DNA of 64,000 bases from Isoetes taiwanensis (taxonomy: Eukaryota; Streptophyta; Lycopodiopsida; Isoetales; Isoetaceae). Below the pieces are notes generated by a model that was given only the letters and a program-made list of their open reading frames with translations, made no database searches and was not told the DNA's origin. The position numbers were made by a program, and so were the translations under genes. The stretch is from positions 2,480,754-2,544,753 of the forward strand of contig JAJEKV010000051.1 in assembly GCA_021234155.1 (NCBI GenBank). The letters are read 5' to 3'. This document shows positions 33,696 through 44,364 of this stretch, in pieces (position 1 is the first letter of the stretch; each line of letters opens with the position of its first letter).

Positions 33696-34262
33696 CTAAG
33701 CTTCTCTTTCTTTATCTGTCCTTGCTTTTTTGCAAAGACTAGCCCATATTTCCTTGAATTCTTTGCTTGAAGGCAAGGCCTCTTCAATCTTTTTGTCGAA
33801 TTCACTACATAAGGTGGAGATGGCGTTACAATGCACTCGAGTCTCCAATGATTGACGCGAGAGAGCGTCGACAACCACATTTAATTTGCCTGGCTTAAAG
33901 ACTATCTCGAAATCATACTCTTCAATGAACTCCATCCATTGCCTTTGCCTCAAATTGAGGAGTGGTTGCGTAAAAATATATTGGAGGCTTTGAAGATTGG
34001 TATCTAACTGAAATTTCCTACCAAGCAGGTAGTGCCTCCAAATACGAAGAGCTCTTACTATACAGGAGTTCTTGATCATGTGTTGGATAACGTTGCTCGG
34101 CATTATTCATTTTCTTAGAGTCATAGGCTACTACTCTTCCTTCTTGCATGAGAAATCCACATGTTGCTAGCTTACTAGGATCAGTTGCTGCAAGCTTATC
34201 CTTGCTTGAGTCTGGTAGGTTGAGCATTGGTGCTATTGTCAAGGCTTCCTTGAGCTTAGCTT
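33696..34262 (-). pseudogene. Element H RNase H domain (RT missing before it)
   Basis: Minus-strand gypsy RNase H: LKEALTIAPMLNLPD, then MQEGRVVAYDSKKMN, AEQRYPTHDQELL, and after a frameshift near 34030 QRQWMEFIEEYDFEIVFKPG and VVDALSRQ, the usual tether to integrase. It begins almost directly after the protease tail. The roughly 400-residue RT with its catalytic aspartates is absent, which marks an internal deletion near 34262-34266. Confidence 0.87.
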
Positions 34263-34265
34263 TTC

Positions 34266-34560
34266 CTAATCGGGCTCAATCACCTCTAGTCTAAAGATAT
34301 ATTCCACCTTGTCCTTCATTAAGCTTTTGTGCAATCGCTTCAAAGAGATACACTGCATTGCTGAAAGGACTTTCTTACCTTTGACTACAAAGCGGTCCCG
34401 GTCGAGTGCTGTGATGGAGATTTCGTGCTTGTCACAATCAATTATGGCTTTAGCTGGCTTCAAGAACTCCATTCCCACTATGAGGTCGTATTTATCAATA
34501 TCCATTAACTCTGCTCCCATAGTCCATTTGGTCCACTGAGGTCTATATCAATATATTTGA
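34266..34560 (-). pseudogene. Element H protease tail (active site deleted)
   Basis: The frame at 34520-34266 contains ELMDIDKYDLIVGMEFLK and IIDCDKHEI, the C-terminal part of the gypsy aspartic protease (the ILGMDWL-like block). The same block in element G is at about 63875-63930. The D-T-G active site and the gag zinc knuckle that should precede it are missing, so gag and protease are joined across a second deletion near 34598. Confidence 0.82.
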
Positions 34561-34597
34561 CCAATGATAGATTCCCTTGGTCCAACCTGTAGAACTA

Positions 34598-35139
34598 CTA
34601 AATCTGCCTGTTGGTGTATGACCTTGGGATGTAGTGCTTGTGGAAAGCCTTATTGAAGGTCTTGAATCTGCAATTGTTCCTTCTCAGCTTGTTTGACTTG
34701 GCATATCCTTTCCACCAAATCTGGACTGGTCCAATCAGGTTTGTTGTTGCCACCTTTCCTATGTCCTTATCTTTCATGCTGTATGAGTTCCCAAATTGCT
34801 CCATCTCATCTAAACAATCTTTCGCTTCCATTCCAGACCTATCTTTTCCAGAGAACTGTCCCAATTTCTGGGTTTTCCATACGTTACTCATTGCACTATC
34901 CACTTTCTTCTGATAGTTCCCCGTCCTATGGTTTCTGTCCCTGCCTTATGAGGTGTCTGACTCACTTTCAGAACTGCTTTGAGATTCGCTTCCTGTAGTG
35001 TCTGACCGGCGTGAGCTAGAAGGAGTTGGGCTCCTCCTACTTTTTCCTTTTCTCTTTCTATTCTTCTCAGACACATGGACTTCTTCCTGTTGAAACTCAA
35101 CTTATAAGTTAACAATATATTAGTTGATAACATCATCAT
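34598..35139 (-). pseudogene. Element H gag, N-terminal part
   Basis: The minus-strand frame contains KDCLDEMEQFGNSYSMKDKD, GKVATTNLIGP, WWKGYAKSN and FHKHYIPRSYTNRQI, typical gypsy capsid pieces (W-x-G and Y-x-P blocks). Element G has the same blocks at about 62790-63010. Upstream, 34930-35110 in another frame is basic and serine-rich. The capsid end and zinc knuckle are lost. Confidence 0.82.
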
Positions 35140-35341
35140 ATAACTGGAAGCTTGAAATACTATATAGAAGATAGATAATAGTACATGAAATTCAAAACAT
35201 CTTGGTACATATACATGGGAATGGATAAATGGTCTATCGTCGAGAGCCCTTCATAGACTTGAAGAAATTCTTCACGTCCTTGAGTCGAAGACCCTTATCG
35301 ACGTTGCATGGAATATTTCGGGATGATCCCCCTTCTAATGC

Positions 35342-36760
35342 TCAAGCCATTTGAGGAGGTGGGAGCGATGGTGTCGTAGCTGCTACTACTGTCAAAGGCG
35401 GGTCCCTTAGATGACTCCTGACGAAGTCGATGCTATAGAGTGCCACGGATCTTTTGAAGAGGATAACGTGATCCGTGTTCTCCCTCATCTTGGCATGCTG
35501 GCCGAATCCTATAAGTGCAATCAAAAGTGCTACAGCCTCCTCTCCTCATGGGCTGAAGTCCTTGTGGAATACTATCATATAGCCTTGGCTTAGGACTGGA
35601 AGATAGTATTGAAAAGCCTTCCCCCTCTGGGGTTCTGTCGACTGCGATCCTGTACCCTTCCTTTTTGCTACTTCATCGTAGATGTCTACTGCTAGGAGGT
35701 CTTCATGGCCCCTCCACATGGTGGTTGCATTGTCTAAGTTGATGCCGCTGGACCCCTCCCGCATGCTTCGCGCTCGAACTGGTTGGCTAGAGCTTGGGCC
35801 TCTCCCTAGTTTGTACAACTTGCTTTGGATTGCTTGGAACTCCTCCTCCTGAATGATTGGTGGTTGGTGATGGTACATCTGCCTTATGTACTCGTATGCC
35901 GCAATATCTGACATCGTTTCACTAGCATAAAAATGTCGTTCTGCTACCTCTCTTGGAACTTCTTGGTAGGAGTACTCGATGAAGTCCTTCTGCTGCCCCT
36001 TTGCAATCAGCCCCATGAGTCTGTCGATCCTGAGCCCCTCTTGTATGCAGTATGGGAGATGGAGGATGTCGTTGGAAAAACGATACTCCTCTCCTTCGAT
36101 CACCACCAGAGATAGGGTCGTGATGCCTATAGGTGGTTCATTGGCCCTCCTGTTATCTTCATCGTGCCTCGTTATCCGCCTCTCCATCCTTGATACTAGC
36201 CGGCTCTCCTCCTCCTGATCATCATCCCCTTCCTCTTCATAGTCTTCTTCGACTTGAAGTGCCCCTGCAGATGTGCCGTGGTAGATGTATTCGAAGGCAT
36301 CAAGCTCATGGATGAGGCTCTGATCTACCCTCCTATTGAGTGGTGTGAGGTCCAAGGGTTAGATGGAAGGCTCCCCCATCCTGTTGATGGCCCTGAAGTG
36401 CCTGAACAGAGATAAGGTTGCGTGCGCTGAGACATACCGATGCCTATGAGCCTTGCAACTCATGTAGTCAGGCATGTTCTTCGTCCTATCCCACAATTGA
36501 CCCTTGACTCTAGATCCCCCACCTAAAACTTGAATTAATGACTCTAGGGACATCCACCTGTCTCCCCTTGGAGGAAGGCTGACTTCTCAGGGCAAAACTT
36601 GCTGGTCATACTGGCATACAATATTAGTATAATAGGGTGTCTGAGTCAAAGTTGCATGGAGATCAAAGAGATGGTCAAAGGCATGAAAGGCCTCCTCTGC
36701 TAAGAACTCACTGATGTGGTTGGCACTGTCGTACCATTCAACAAAGTTTATGGGCGCCAT
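35342..36760 (-). pseudogene. Extra ORF upstream of gag in element H, ~472 codons, nearly open
   Basis: A single minus-strand frame runs from an ATG at 36760 (MAPINFVEWYD) to a stop at 35342, with only three internal stops (36587-36589, 36359-36361, 35546-35548) and no frameshift. Each stop is one C-to-T change from a sense codon, so the frame was open recently. The product has a highly acidic linker (EEDYEEEGDDDQEEESR, residues about 155-171) and a block GEEYRFSNDI ... DFIEYSYQEVPREV shared with element G (GQEYLLLDDI ... DFIDFTSTELPREV). I do not recognise the family. Extra upstream ORFs are known in Tat/Ogre gypsy elements, but this element carries a chromodomain. Confidence 0.72.
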
Positions 36761-36852
36761 TGAGCAGAGACTGGAGTAGAAAATAGTTGGGGAATATTGA
36801 CAAGGAGCTGGAAAATCGTCTAGAGAGGATGAGAGCAAACTTGGTGAAGGAA

Positions 36853-37170
36853 AAATGTCAAATGAGGTCTCTTTTTATAGACTAAGGCTGCCTAGGTTTC
36901 AGGAGTGGCAGCAGCTTGACGCATTGCGTCGTGACCTCAGCAGGCGCCGGCCTAAAAATGCGAAGCTTGCCTCGGACCAGGCCTGCAGCACCCCCTCGGC
37001 GACGGACGTCCCTGACTTGAGCCAGCTGCTGCCGGCGGGACTCCTGTTGCATCGGAGTAAGATCCTGGTCGACATACAGAGTAGTCCATTTCAACTGCCT
37101 ACTCTGATGCAGAATTGCCTCACGCACAAGTCCTGCGCAAGTTTGAAGAAGGGTTAGCTGCAAAGTCAAA
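36853..37170 (-). pseudogene. LINE ORF1 C-terminal relic
   Basis: The minus-strand frame contains LYVDQDLTPMQQESRRQQLA and VRGKLRIFRP, matching the C-terminal domain pattern of LINE RNA-binding ORF1 (compare IWLDRDLTLGQQEIRKLEWA in the neighbouring LINE). It abuts the 5' side of element H and may have replaced its LTR. Confidence 0.6.
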
Positions 37171-38012
37171 CTTCAACCTTTTACATGGTAATGAAAACCT
37201 CTAGCTGCTAGAGTTTGATAAAAGTTCCTTAAACTACCTCTTTTAAGGTAGTCTCACAATTATGTAGGCATTTGTATTTTCTTAAACATCTCTCCGGAGC
37301 ATACACAAATTGTGTACATGTGGTGTATTCTTCACGAAATACAATTGCTCTTCTTTTCTTCCATATGGTTCATAGCATCCATGCCCTGACTATTTGAAAG
37401 GCAGTGCATTTGGACTATACCTGTACAATTTGGTAGATGCCCAAGAGAATATGGTTGGTCCCCTAGTGTCTTGCCAAACCTTTGATGGGACCTTTGTTGT
37501 AAACATATTCTATGAGATTTGCCTCCTCTCATATAAACATTTAATGTTAAATTTTATCATTATACAAGAATTTAGCGCTGGTGGAGCCAGCGCCTTTTGT
37601 ACCCCTGGGAGTTTCAATAATTGTACTTTGTCAAGTGCATAAATGAGCTCTATTGCACTACAAAATAACATAAGAACCAGAGTTGTAGATATGGGTGATA
37701 CCTTGCTAAATTGGAGAGGGACTCAATAGAGAAAAGAGAGGAGGAGAAGATGGTTGAGGATTTGGCATATTATTGGAACATGATGAAGTGAATGAAGTTG
37801 AAATAAAACATCCCAATTGAAGTTTCGTATTGTTATAGTATTGTTATGCGATATGGTTATTGAAGGTTTTAGGTTGTATTCGTATGCTATGAGCATAGGT
37901 TGCTGATGGTGTTGCCCTCGATTATGTCGTAAGATAGAGCCCACGGCTCCCCATCAGCTACTACATGAATTTGTTTGTCGTCTGCCATCTCTTCATTTGG
38001 CTCACGACAAAC
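37171..38012. other. No gene recognised
   Basis: Mostly AT-rich. A short inverted repeat, GCGCTGGTGGAGCCAGCGCC, is at 37576-37595. No coding motif is seen. Confidence 0.55.
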
Positions 38013-38088
38013 TTAATTTAATTTAATTTAATTTTTGTCTAATGCTCACTTGGGCCTCGAGGGGCCATGGAGCACATGAACATATTGT

Positions 38089-39202
38089 TTACAGATTTAA
38101 CAAGAACGAGCGGTGAGTATCCACTGCTCTAACATAAGGACCTAAGGTCAATGGTGGTAGTTGCAGTAATGAAAAGAAATCAGATGCATAAATCCCAAAA
38201 TTGTTTCTGATGTGTGCATATTCCGGGCAGCTCGTAAATACATGTCCCTCATCCTCAATGTGACCTGATTCACATACCTTGCATGTGCGGTCTTCAGGTT
38301 GTGTATTTGTCCATCTCCCTAATTCGATTTCGAGTCTATGAGATCCCGTTCTATAGCGGGCCAGCAGGCTTCTTTGTTGTTTAGGTAGACTTGCTAACAG
38401 GTAATTCTGACTCTCAATAGTGGCCACTGGATTCACGTTCTGTTGGTACTGTGTCATCCTTTTACCAGGATCAACCCATAAAATATCAATAGCATGCTTC
38501 TCAACCAGAGATCGAACTTCCTTCTTCTCGGTTGGCCATGATGTGATGCCCCATCTGAGCGCCCATGCCTTGAGTTTATTGCTCCAGTCCGACTGCATTA
38601 GTGCTATATGTGATAGGCGGTCGTCATCTTGCTCATTCACTCTGTTGAAAAAATTGATTGCCTGATATAGGCTCTCTAATTCCAGCGGTAACAGTCCTAC
38701 CTCAGCGAGCATGATTGAGTATGGGATTTGCGACCTGATACCAAGCTCTTCCCGGATGAACAATTTCTGAACTGTTTCTACCTGTTTCCATTGTCTGGCT
38801 GAGATACCGGTCCCCCAGATTGGAGCGCCATAGAGTACAACCGTCTGGACGAGGGTCTTGAAAAGAATCTTCTTCAAATTCCAATCTACGAGTGATGCTT
38901 TGCTGCATTTAGACAACATGCTATACAGTGCAGCCTTTCCACCTGCAACTCTTCTATTTATGCATGTTTTCCAATTATAGTTTGAATCTAAATCAATCCC
39001 CAGATACTTGTATGATTCAACAATCTCAAGCATCTCACCTTTGTATGTGAAGGTTGGTCTCTCCCGAGATCCAAATACCATGACCTTTGATTTCGAAAAG
39101 TTGACTGTCATTTCCTTAGCTGCACAAAAAGTCTCCAAATGATTGAGATGTTCCTGTAATGTTTTAGCCTTGTTAGCAATAAGCACCACGTCATCAGCAT
39201 AG
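38089..39202 (-). pseudogene. LINE ORF2, RT catalytic end to zinc knuckle
   Basis: The frame opens directly after the MITE with LLYADDVVLIANKAKT, the RT active site (Y-A-D-D at about 39191-39202). It continues through FSKSKVMVFGS, ESYKYLGIDLDSNYNWK, LYGAPIWG and a C-terminal CKVCESGHIEDEGHVFTSC zinc knuckle. About 370 codons to the stop at 38089 are intact. This half is unusually well kept, which suggests the MITE insertion is recent. Confidence 0.92.
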
Positions 39203-39708
39203 AGGAGAATCAGGGAAAAAATTAAGGAACTTTTATATCCAAAGTGGTGAAATAGACTTGGCTAAAGTATGCCAAAAGTTGAGGCGAAAGCTTCTATCGT
39301 TAAGCTAAACTTTTCAAATTTTGTGACTTGTACTTTCTTACGTTTGGCTAAACTTTTATTAGAAAATAAAAAAATCTTCTATCGTTTGACTATTTTGCAC
39401 TAATTCAATATCCAAATATTAACTAAGCATAGTAGAAACAAAGGTTATAGACTAATTTAGCTAAAGTACGCCAAACTTTGACGTAAAAGCTTCTAAGTTT
39501 TGGCTAAACTTTCCAATTTTTGGCACTTATACTTTCTTGCGATTAGCTAAAGTCAGATGAAATGGAAGTGGGACGTGAAATAGACTTGGCTAATATTTTC
39601 TTTTTTTTGGCCCAAAAAGGGACATAGTTTAGCCGATTTTTTTCCAAACAAGGCCAAAATTTCGCCATTTGGCTAAGTTTAGCCACTAATTTTTTCCCTG
39701 AGGAGAAT
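39203..39708. mobile_element. hAT-like MITE, 490 bp, with 8-bp target duplication
   Basis: The element itself is 39211-39700. Perfect 14-bp terminal inverted repeats, CAGGGAAAAAATTA at the left and TAATTTTTTCCCTG at the right, are flanked by the direct 8-bp duplication AGGAGAAT (39203-39210 and 39701-39708). CAGGG-type ends with 8-bp duplications are the hallmark of hAT elements. The interior is AT-rich, non-coding and contains repeated TTTGGCTAA motifs. Removal restores the LINE frame exactly. Confidence 0.95.
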
Positions 39709-40506
39709 CTGAAGGATATAACCGCCAAGTTTTGTCCCAGTAGGTGATCTGTAGTGAAGCCAATCGTCCAATTCATCTATATAGATGCCAAAGAGGGTTG
39801 GGAAAAGAGGGCATCCCTGCCTCACCCCAATCGTGCTCTTCAAAACTGTGCCCAGATCTTTTGAAATGGTGATCAGCACCTCAGCATATAATTGAGACAC
39901 TGCCGCTCGGAGCTCTGGAGGAACTCCAACTTGTGTTAATCTATCTCCAAGATTTCTGCGAGGGACCGTATCAAATGCCTTGCTAAAATCAATGAACGCC
40001 AAATATAAGGATACATTAGGTGCTTTTGCCTTTTCGATTACAGCTCTTAGTGTAAGAACATGGTCTAATGTATTGTGATCTCCTCTGAATCCGGCCTGGC
40101 ATGGTGAGCGCGCTCCTGATTGTTCTGCCCAATTTCCAATCTTGCTCTCCAACAAGCTGCCAAGCACCTTAGAGAAGATGCTACCAATGAGAATTGTCCG
40201 GAAGTTTCCTGCCACTCTTGGATCTCCACCCTTGTGGATGGGATGAACTCGGTTAAGCTTCCAGCTTTGAGGGAGCCCCTGAATGAGACTAGCATTCAAA
40301 ATATCTGTAAGGATTGCATGTGTTCTCTCTCCACCCCATTTCAGAAGTTCCATGCATAAATTGTCTGCATCTGTGGCTTTATTGTTTGCCAATTTGGCTA
40401 AACAAAGTTTAACTTCGGATACAGTAAAAAGATCCTCTTTTGGAGCTATATTAAGCATGCTTGTGGCGCCTTCTTTATCATAAATATCTTGGACTAATTT
40501 AAGCAA
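39709..40506 (-). pseudogene. LINE ORF2, N-terminal RT domain
   Basis: Frame with KLANNKATDADNLCMELLKW, WKLNRVHPIHKGGD, FRTILIGSIFSKVLGSLLE, QAGFRGDHNTLDHVLTL and AFIDFSKAFDTVPR (first catalytic aspartate), then IGVRQGCPLFPTLFGIYIDE. These are the successive RT motifs of LINE polymerases. It joins 39202 once the MITE is removed. Confidence 0.92.
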
Positions 40507-40629
40507 AGCTTCACTATCTGGGATAACGTGAGTATGCTTTCCTTTTAAAGTGTTCCAGAACTTTTTAGGCTGTTTTCTCAGCTGGTCAGATAAAGCCTTT
40601 TGCTTATCAGAAAAATAAGTGCGCTTTTT

Positions 40630-41745
40630 TTATCTTATCAGGCGTTTATACCAAGCTGGTTTGCAAACATAGTATTGAGGTAATTTATTGCGAGCTTCTT
40701 GGCAGTCTACATCCCACCATGAATTGCAGGGCACGCCTTTCCTAGGCCTTTTGGTGAGACCAAAAACTGATGTAGCAGCTTCTGTAATAAGCTTTTGAAA
40801 GAGTGCAGCATCCTTTTCTATTTCCCCTGTCCATGTAATGTCCACAAGCAGCTCTTCCAAATGGTCTTTGTATATTCCATGATGCTCATAATCTATCCTT
40901 ATCTTTGGACAAAATATTTGATTTTGTCTCGTTGATTTAACATGTGCTTGAAGCACTATGTGAAGAGGCATGTGGTCAGATTCTGGTAGGAGATTACCTA
41001 CACAAAAATCTAAGATCTGATCTTTATTTTCAGCTAAGAGGTAATCAATTGAGGATGCTCCAGTGTGGTTATGATAGGTAAACTTGCCTGATGGTTGGAA
41101 TGGCTGGACTCCATTAATAATTTTCAGATGGCATACAGTGCAAAGCTCCAAAAGTTTCTGCCCCATTTCATTCGAGATCTTATCCTCAGAGAGTCTATTG
41201 TATGCCGGGTCTATAAGCTCATTCAGATGCATATCAGAGAGATCTTCAAATATACTTGCTTGTTGGTTACTTGTACGACTATTAAAGTCTCCTGTAACAA
41301 ATATCCTGCCTTGAGATGCATATTGCATGATATCTGAACATAAGCTTTCATATGGATTGTTCTTATCATATTCGGGTCTATTATATATGTGCGAAGTATC
41401 AGGAGCAAAGTAACAAATAGCAAGGAATCCATTCTCACCAATCTTGATCCATATATATTGCTGTTTTGGATCTTTCTTCAAGACCTGAATGTTAAGAATG
41501 ATTTTTTTTTTGTATATAGCAATACCTCCATAACCACGACACTGCACTTTTTTTTCTTAATGTTCCATACATGATCCAATAGCTCAAATCGGCGCATGTC
41601 CGGAAGAGCGGGATTGATGATGCCATGTTTCCACAAAACAAACTAAATCATCCCGTTCCCATGTTGGCAAAGTAGCGTTTATTTTTGCTTGGGTAAGTCC
41701 ATGTGTGTTCCATCGACTGAGCCTCAAGGCCCCAATTTCCTATTT
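40630..41745 (-). pseudogene. LINE ORF2, AP-type endonuclease domain
   Basis: The minus strand begins LRLSRWNTHGLTQAKINATL and FVETWHH (about 41620-41740). After a frameshift at a T-run near 41550 a 305-codon frame follows with FVTGDFNSRT, TYHNHTGASSIDYLLAENK and LPESDHMPLHIVL. The GDFN, SxIDY and SDH blocks are the catalytic core of the exonuclease-endonuclease-phosphatase fold that nicks target DNA. The linker to RT is frameshifted at 40506-40630. Confidence 0.9.
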
Positions 41746-42225
41746 GTGTTTCCTGTTAGTAATTACGGCCTTGCCCCCTTGGTCGAGATAAGCTACCATT
41801 CCTTCATCTCTTGCTGATTTCACTTTTGCCCATTCAAGCTTCCGGATTTCCTGCTGTCCGAGTGTAAGATCTCGATCTAACCAGATCTTTTCCCCTTTAA
41901 GCGCTGACCTGCTATACATGATTCTGTCTCTGGCCTCCTTGCTTTGAAACTTAACCAAAATTGGCCTGTTATATTGTCCCGGTTTTCCTATCCTGCGTGC
42001 TGAGGAAAATAAAGGGTCAGGCAACCTCATGGTGGCTGCAAAGAACCTCCTAACAGTCTCATTAATCTCTTCCCCTTCAATCTCAGGTAGACCAGAAATT
42101 TTCAAGTTTTTGGCTCGCATTTCCTGGTCAAGTTGCTCACTGGAGACCTCGGCATGATGAATTTTCATCTGTTCTTTTACTTCAGCATGCTGGATTTGCA
42201 ATTGCTCTTTGGTAATGAAACATTT
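41740..42225 (-). CDS. LINE ORF1 (RNA-binding protein, 5'-truncated)
   Basis: The frame contains a heptad-like N-terminal part (HAEVKEQMKIHHAEV), then RAKNLKISGLPEIEGEEINE opening an RRM, and a C-terminal block with IWLDRDLTLGQQEIRKLEWA. This matches L1-type ORF1 proteins that coat LINE RNA. It stops at 41740, and ORF2 begins at once in another frame. The frame is open to about 42225 with no upstream ATG in place, so the N-terminus is missing. Confidence 0.8.
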   Translation of the reverse strand, partial: KCFITKEQLQIQHAEVKEQMKIHHAEVSSEQLDQEMRAKNLKISGLPEIEGEEINETVRRFFAATMRLPDPLFSSARRIGKPGQYNRPILVKFQSKEARDRIMYSRSALKGEKIWLDRDLTLGQQEIRKLEWAKVKSARDEGMVAYLDQGGKAVITNRKHK

Positions 42226-42313
42226 ATCATTTAATACACATTTTTTGAAATAAATAAGGCAAGGAATGATTGAAAATTATAGCTCTGACCTTGGTGAGAT
42301 TTGAAACGAGATA

Positions 42314-42513
42314 TATCACAAATATGAATAGCGGAAGCATATATTGATCTGAATGACTGGAATAGCCCCAGCCTTGGCTTGTACATTTATAGGATGGATT
42401 ATGAAGAGGTATGTCTGATCATAGAGATGTGTCTCTTGGAGAGATGACCATTCAGCCCAAAGGGCATGCCACATCATCGATCCACACCAAGAGGTGCAAG
42501 ATCATCCTCAACA
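42314..42513 (-). repeat. 3' LTR of element C
   Basis: 200 bp, minus strand TGTTGAGGATGATC to ATTTGTGATA (terminal CA changed to TA). It differs from 45263-45462 at only a few positions. It is preceded on the minus strand by the purine tract ATGGGAGGG (42514-42522). Confidence 0.92.
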
Positions 42514-42692
42514 CCCTCCCATGATCTAGCATCTCTATAATATAGCATATCTAATATATGACCTAAGACCTAATGACAAGATAAGATTGTTGATTCTTCC
42601 AATCAACTTGTCTCCTAGTCCGGCAATTGTCTGCTTGGAGTCCCAATCACCCTTTAGTGACTTCTTCTTATCTGCATTCATAGACCTTAGTT

Positions 42693-43517
42693 CTAGAAGC
42701 CTAAGTCTTCATCATCTTCTATTATAGCAGTAAAGCTCTTGAGTTCAGGTTCTTTAGATTTTGATTCATCATTTTTCTTCTTTCGACAATCTCGTGCCCA
42801 ATGGCCAGCTTTTCCACAATAACGGCATTTTCCTGGTTTTCTTTCTGCCATATTGCTAGTGCTATCCTTTTGCTCTTTACTTTCCCCTTGTTTATCCTTT
42901 CCTTTAGCAAACATTGCCACAGAGGAAAGATCTTGCTTTCGCAATTTGCGCTCTTCTTCCAATAAAGAGGCAATAATCTGCTCAAAAGTAAGATGTTCTA
43001 CAATCTGGAGAGTGGTTACAGCATTACCGAAAGAAGGTGGAAGACTTTGGAATAAAATTGCTTTCGCGTCATCTTCCTCTACTCTTGCGTTGATCCCGGC
43101 TAGTTGATTCAGAATGGATCTTAACTCATTTAGATGTTCAGCAAGGCTTTCTCCTTCATCCATTCGAATTTCAAATAGCTTTCTCTTTAGAAGTACCTTT
43201 GAATGCTTGATTTGCGCTCCAAAGATTTGGTCGAGAGCATTCCAGATGTCTCTTGCAGATTTGGAGAAATCCACATGGTGAATTTGCGAGTCTCCTAATC
43301 CCAATCCAATCATGGCCATAGCTTTCTTATTCTTTAATTCCCATTTCACAAGCTCGGCAGCATCACTTGGTTTCTTCTCAGAACCATCGACGACTCCAAA
43401 TAAATCTTTCTCAATTAGATGGAACTTCATCTTGACTTGCCAAGTGTGGAAGTTTTCGCCGTTGAATTTTTCGATCACATAATATTTACCCTTGGATAGA
43501 GTATCCATGGTTTCCAA
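42693..43517 (-). CDS. Copia-type gag protein, 274 aa, intact
   Basis: Structural protein of the virus-like particle. Uninterrupted frame with a KFNGENFHTWQVKMKFHLIE start (DUF4219/UBN2-type capsid), WNALDQIFG, KRKLFEIRMDEGESLAEHLN and a C-terminal CCHC zinc knuckle CRYCGKAGHWARDC followed by an acidic tail ending DDEDLGF. The ATG at 43517 lies about 290 bp inside the primer site at 43806, as expected. The end at 42693 is 180 bp from the 3' LTR, so no pol follows. Being intact while everything else nearby is broken, it may have been used recently. Some gag-only elements act in trans. Confidence 0.93.
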   Translation of the reverse strand: METMDTLSKGKYYVIEKFNGENFHTWQVKMKFHLIEKDLFGVVDGSEKKPSDAAELVKWELKNKKAMAMIGLGLGDSQIHHVDFSKSARDIWNALDQIFGAQIKHSKVLLKRKLFEIRMDEGESLAEHLNELRSILNQLAGINARVEEDDAKAILFQSLPPSFGNAVTTLQIVEHLTFEQIIASLLEEERKLRKQDLSSVAMFAKGKDKQGESKEQKDSTSNMAERKPGKCRYCGKAGHWARDCRKKKNDESKSKEPELKSFTAIIEDDEDLGF

Positions 43518-43805
43518 TTATATTTAATGGTTTATTAAACCAATAATTTTAGTAAAATATCAAAATGTTAACAAAACTTATAAATGGCATGAGAAATGCC
43601 TCGTTTAAAGTTTTCGACCACAAACGGAAAAGGGGAACAACGGACGAAAAAGGGAAGCGATACTTTGGGCAGTGATCTCGTGCAGGTGCAATCAGAGGGT
43701 GATTGCCCTCCCAGGTTTAGAAGATTTCTGCTCTTACATTTCTTCTGATTTGATTTCTTCCTTTGCCGAATCTCTTTCTTGTATGCCCAAGATTTCAAGC
43801 CTGAG

Positions 43806-43817
43806 GCTCTGATACCA
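43806..43817 (-). promoter_or_regulatory. Inner primer-binding site of element C
   Basis: The minus strand reads TGGTATCAGAGC right after the middle LTR, serving the gag half. Confidence 0.88.
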
Positions 43818-43986
43818 TGTCACAAAACTGAAAGGATGTTTATTGGAAGAGACTGGTTGGAATAGCCCCAACCGTGGCTACAAATAGTTGACCAAGAGGT
43901 ACAGACATGCCTTTTACCAAGAGACGTGACCATTGAGATATCCACATCATCGATCCAGATCTTATCTGATCAATCTATCCTCAATA
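43818..43986 (-). repeat. Middle LTR of element C
   Basis: 169 bp, minus strand TATTGAGGATAGATTG to TTTTGTGACA. It shares ends and the GGGGCTATTCCA block with the outer LTRs but is clearly diverged. The purine tract ATCAAGGGGGAG (43987-43998) lies upstream, so this LTR has the signals of both a 3' and a 5' LTR. Confidence 0.85.
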
Positions 43987-44364
43987 CTCCCCCTTGATCG
44001 AAAGATCTGGGAGATGAAATCTTATTGCTTTTCTTCCTATCTTCAACAGCTGATCTCCCCCTTATTGTGCAGCATCAGTGCACCATCTAGACAGCCCTGT
44101 ACTCTCGTGTACATGCATGTCTCTCAAACTGGAGAGCCTCTTGCTGTAAATCTGAAGCAATAAATTTCGTGTCCTGAACATCTCTCTACATGTCTTACTA
44201 TTCTACTATATGTACGACTTGAGGATGCAAGATTACATAGTTCTGCATTTCTCCCCCTTAATCTTGTATCCGAAGATCAAGATTACATTGGGCCTCATGT
44301 CCTTAATCCTATCTACATGCTTTTAAACTAGTGCGCTTCCTACACTACTACAGCATGTATTATC

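Larger units (their letters stand above)
19274..36838 (-). mobile_element. Ty3/gypsy chromovirus H (decayed, 5' end missing, nested insert)
   Basis: In transcription order on the minus strand: extra ORF (36838-35342), gag N-terminus (about 35130-34598), protease tail (34560-34266), RNase H (34262-33696), integrase (33690-32644), [element I], integrase tail and chromodomain (21200-20827), polypurine tract, 3' LTR. The gag C-terminus, zinc knuckle, protease active site and whole RT are absent, so it cannot move by itself. No 5' LTR or primer site is found beyond 36838, where LINE-like sequence begins. Confidence 0.8.
38013..42240 (-). mobile_element. LINE retrotransposon (ORF1 + ORF2), interrupted by a MITE
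   Basis: Minus-strand non-LTR element: ORF1 (to 41740), endonuclease, reverse transcriptase, C-terminal zinc knuckle and a short 3' tail of TTAAA-type repeats at 38013-38035. It is truncated or diverged at the 5' end near 42225-42265. Frameshifts at about 41550 and 40630-40506 and the MITE at 39211-39700 inactivate it. Confidence 0.88.
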
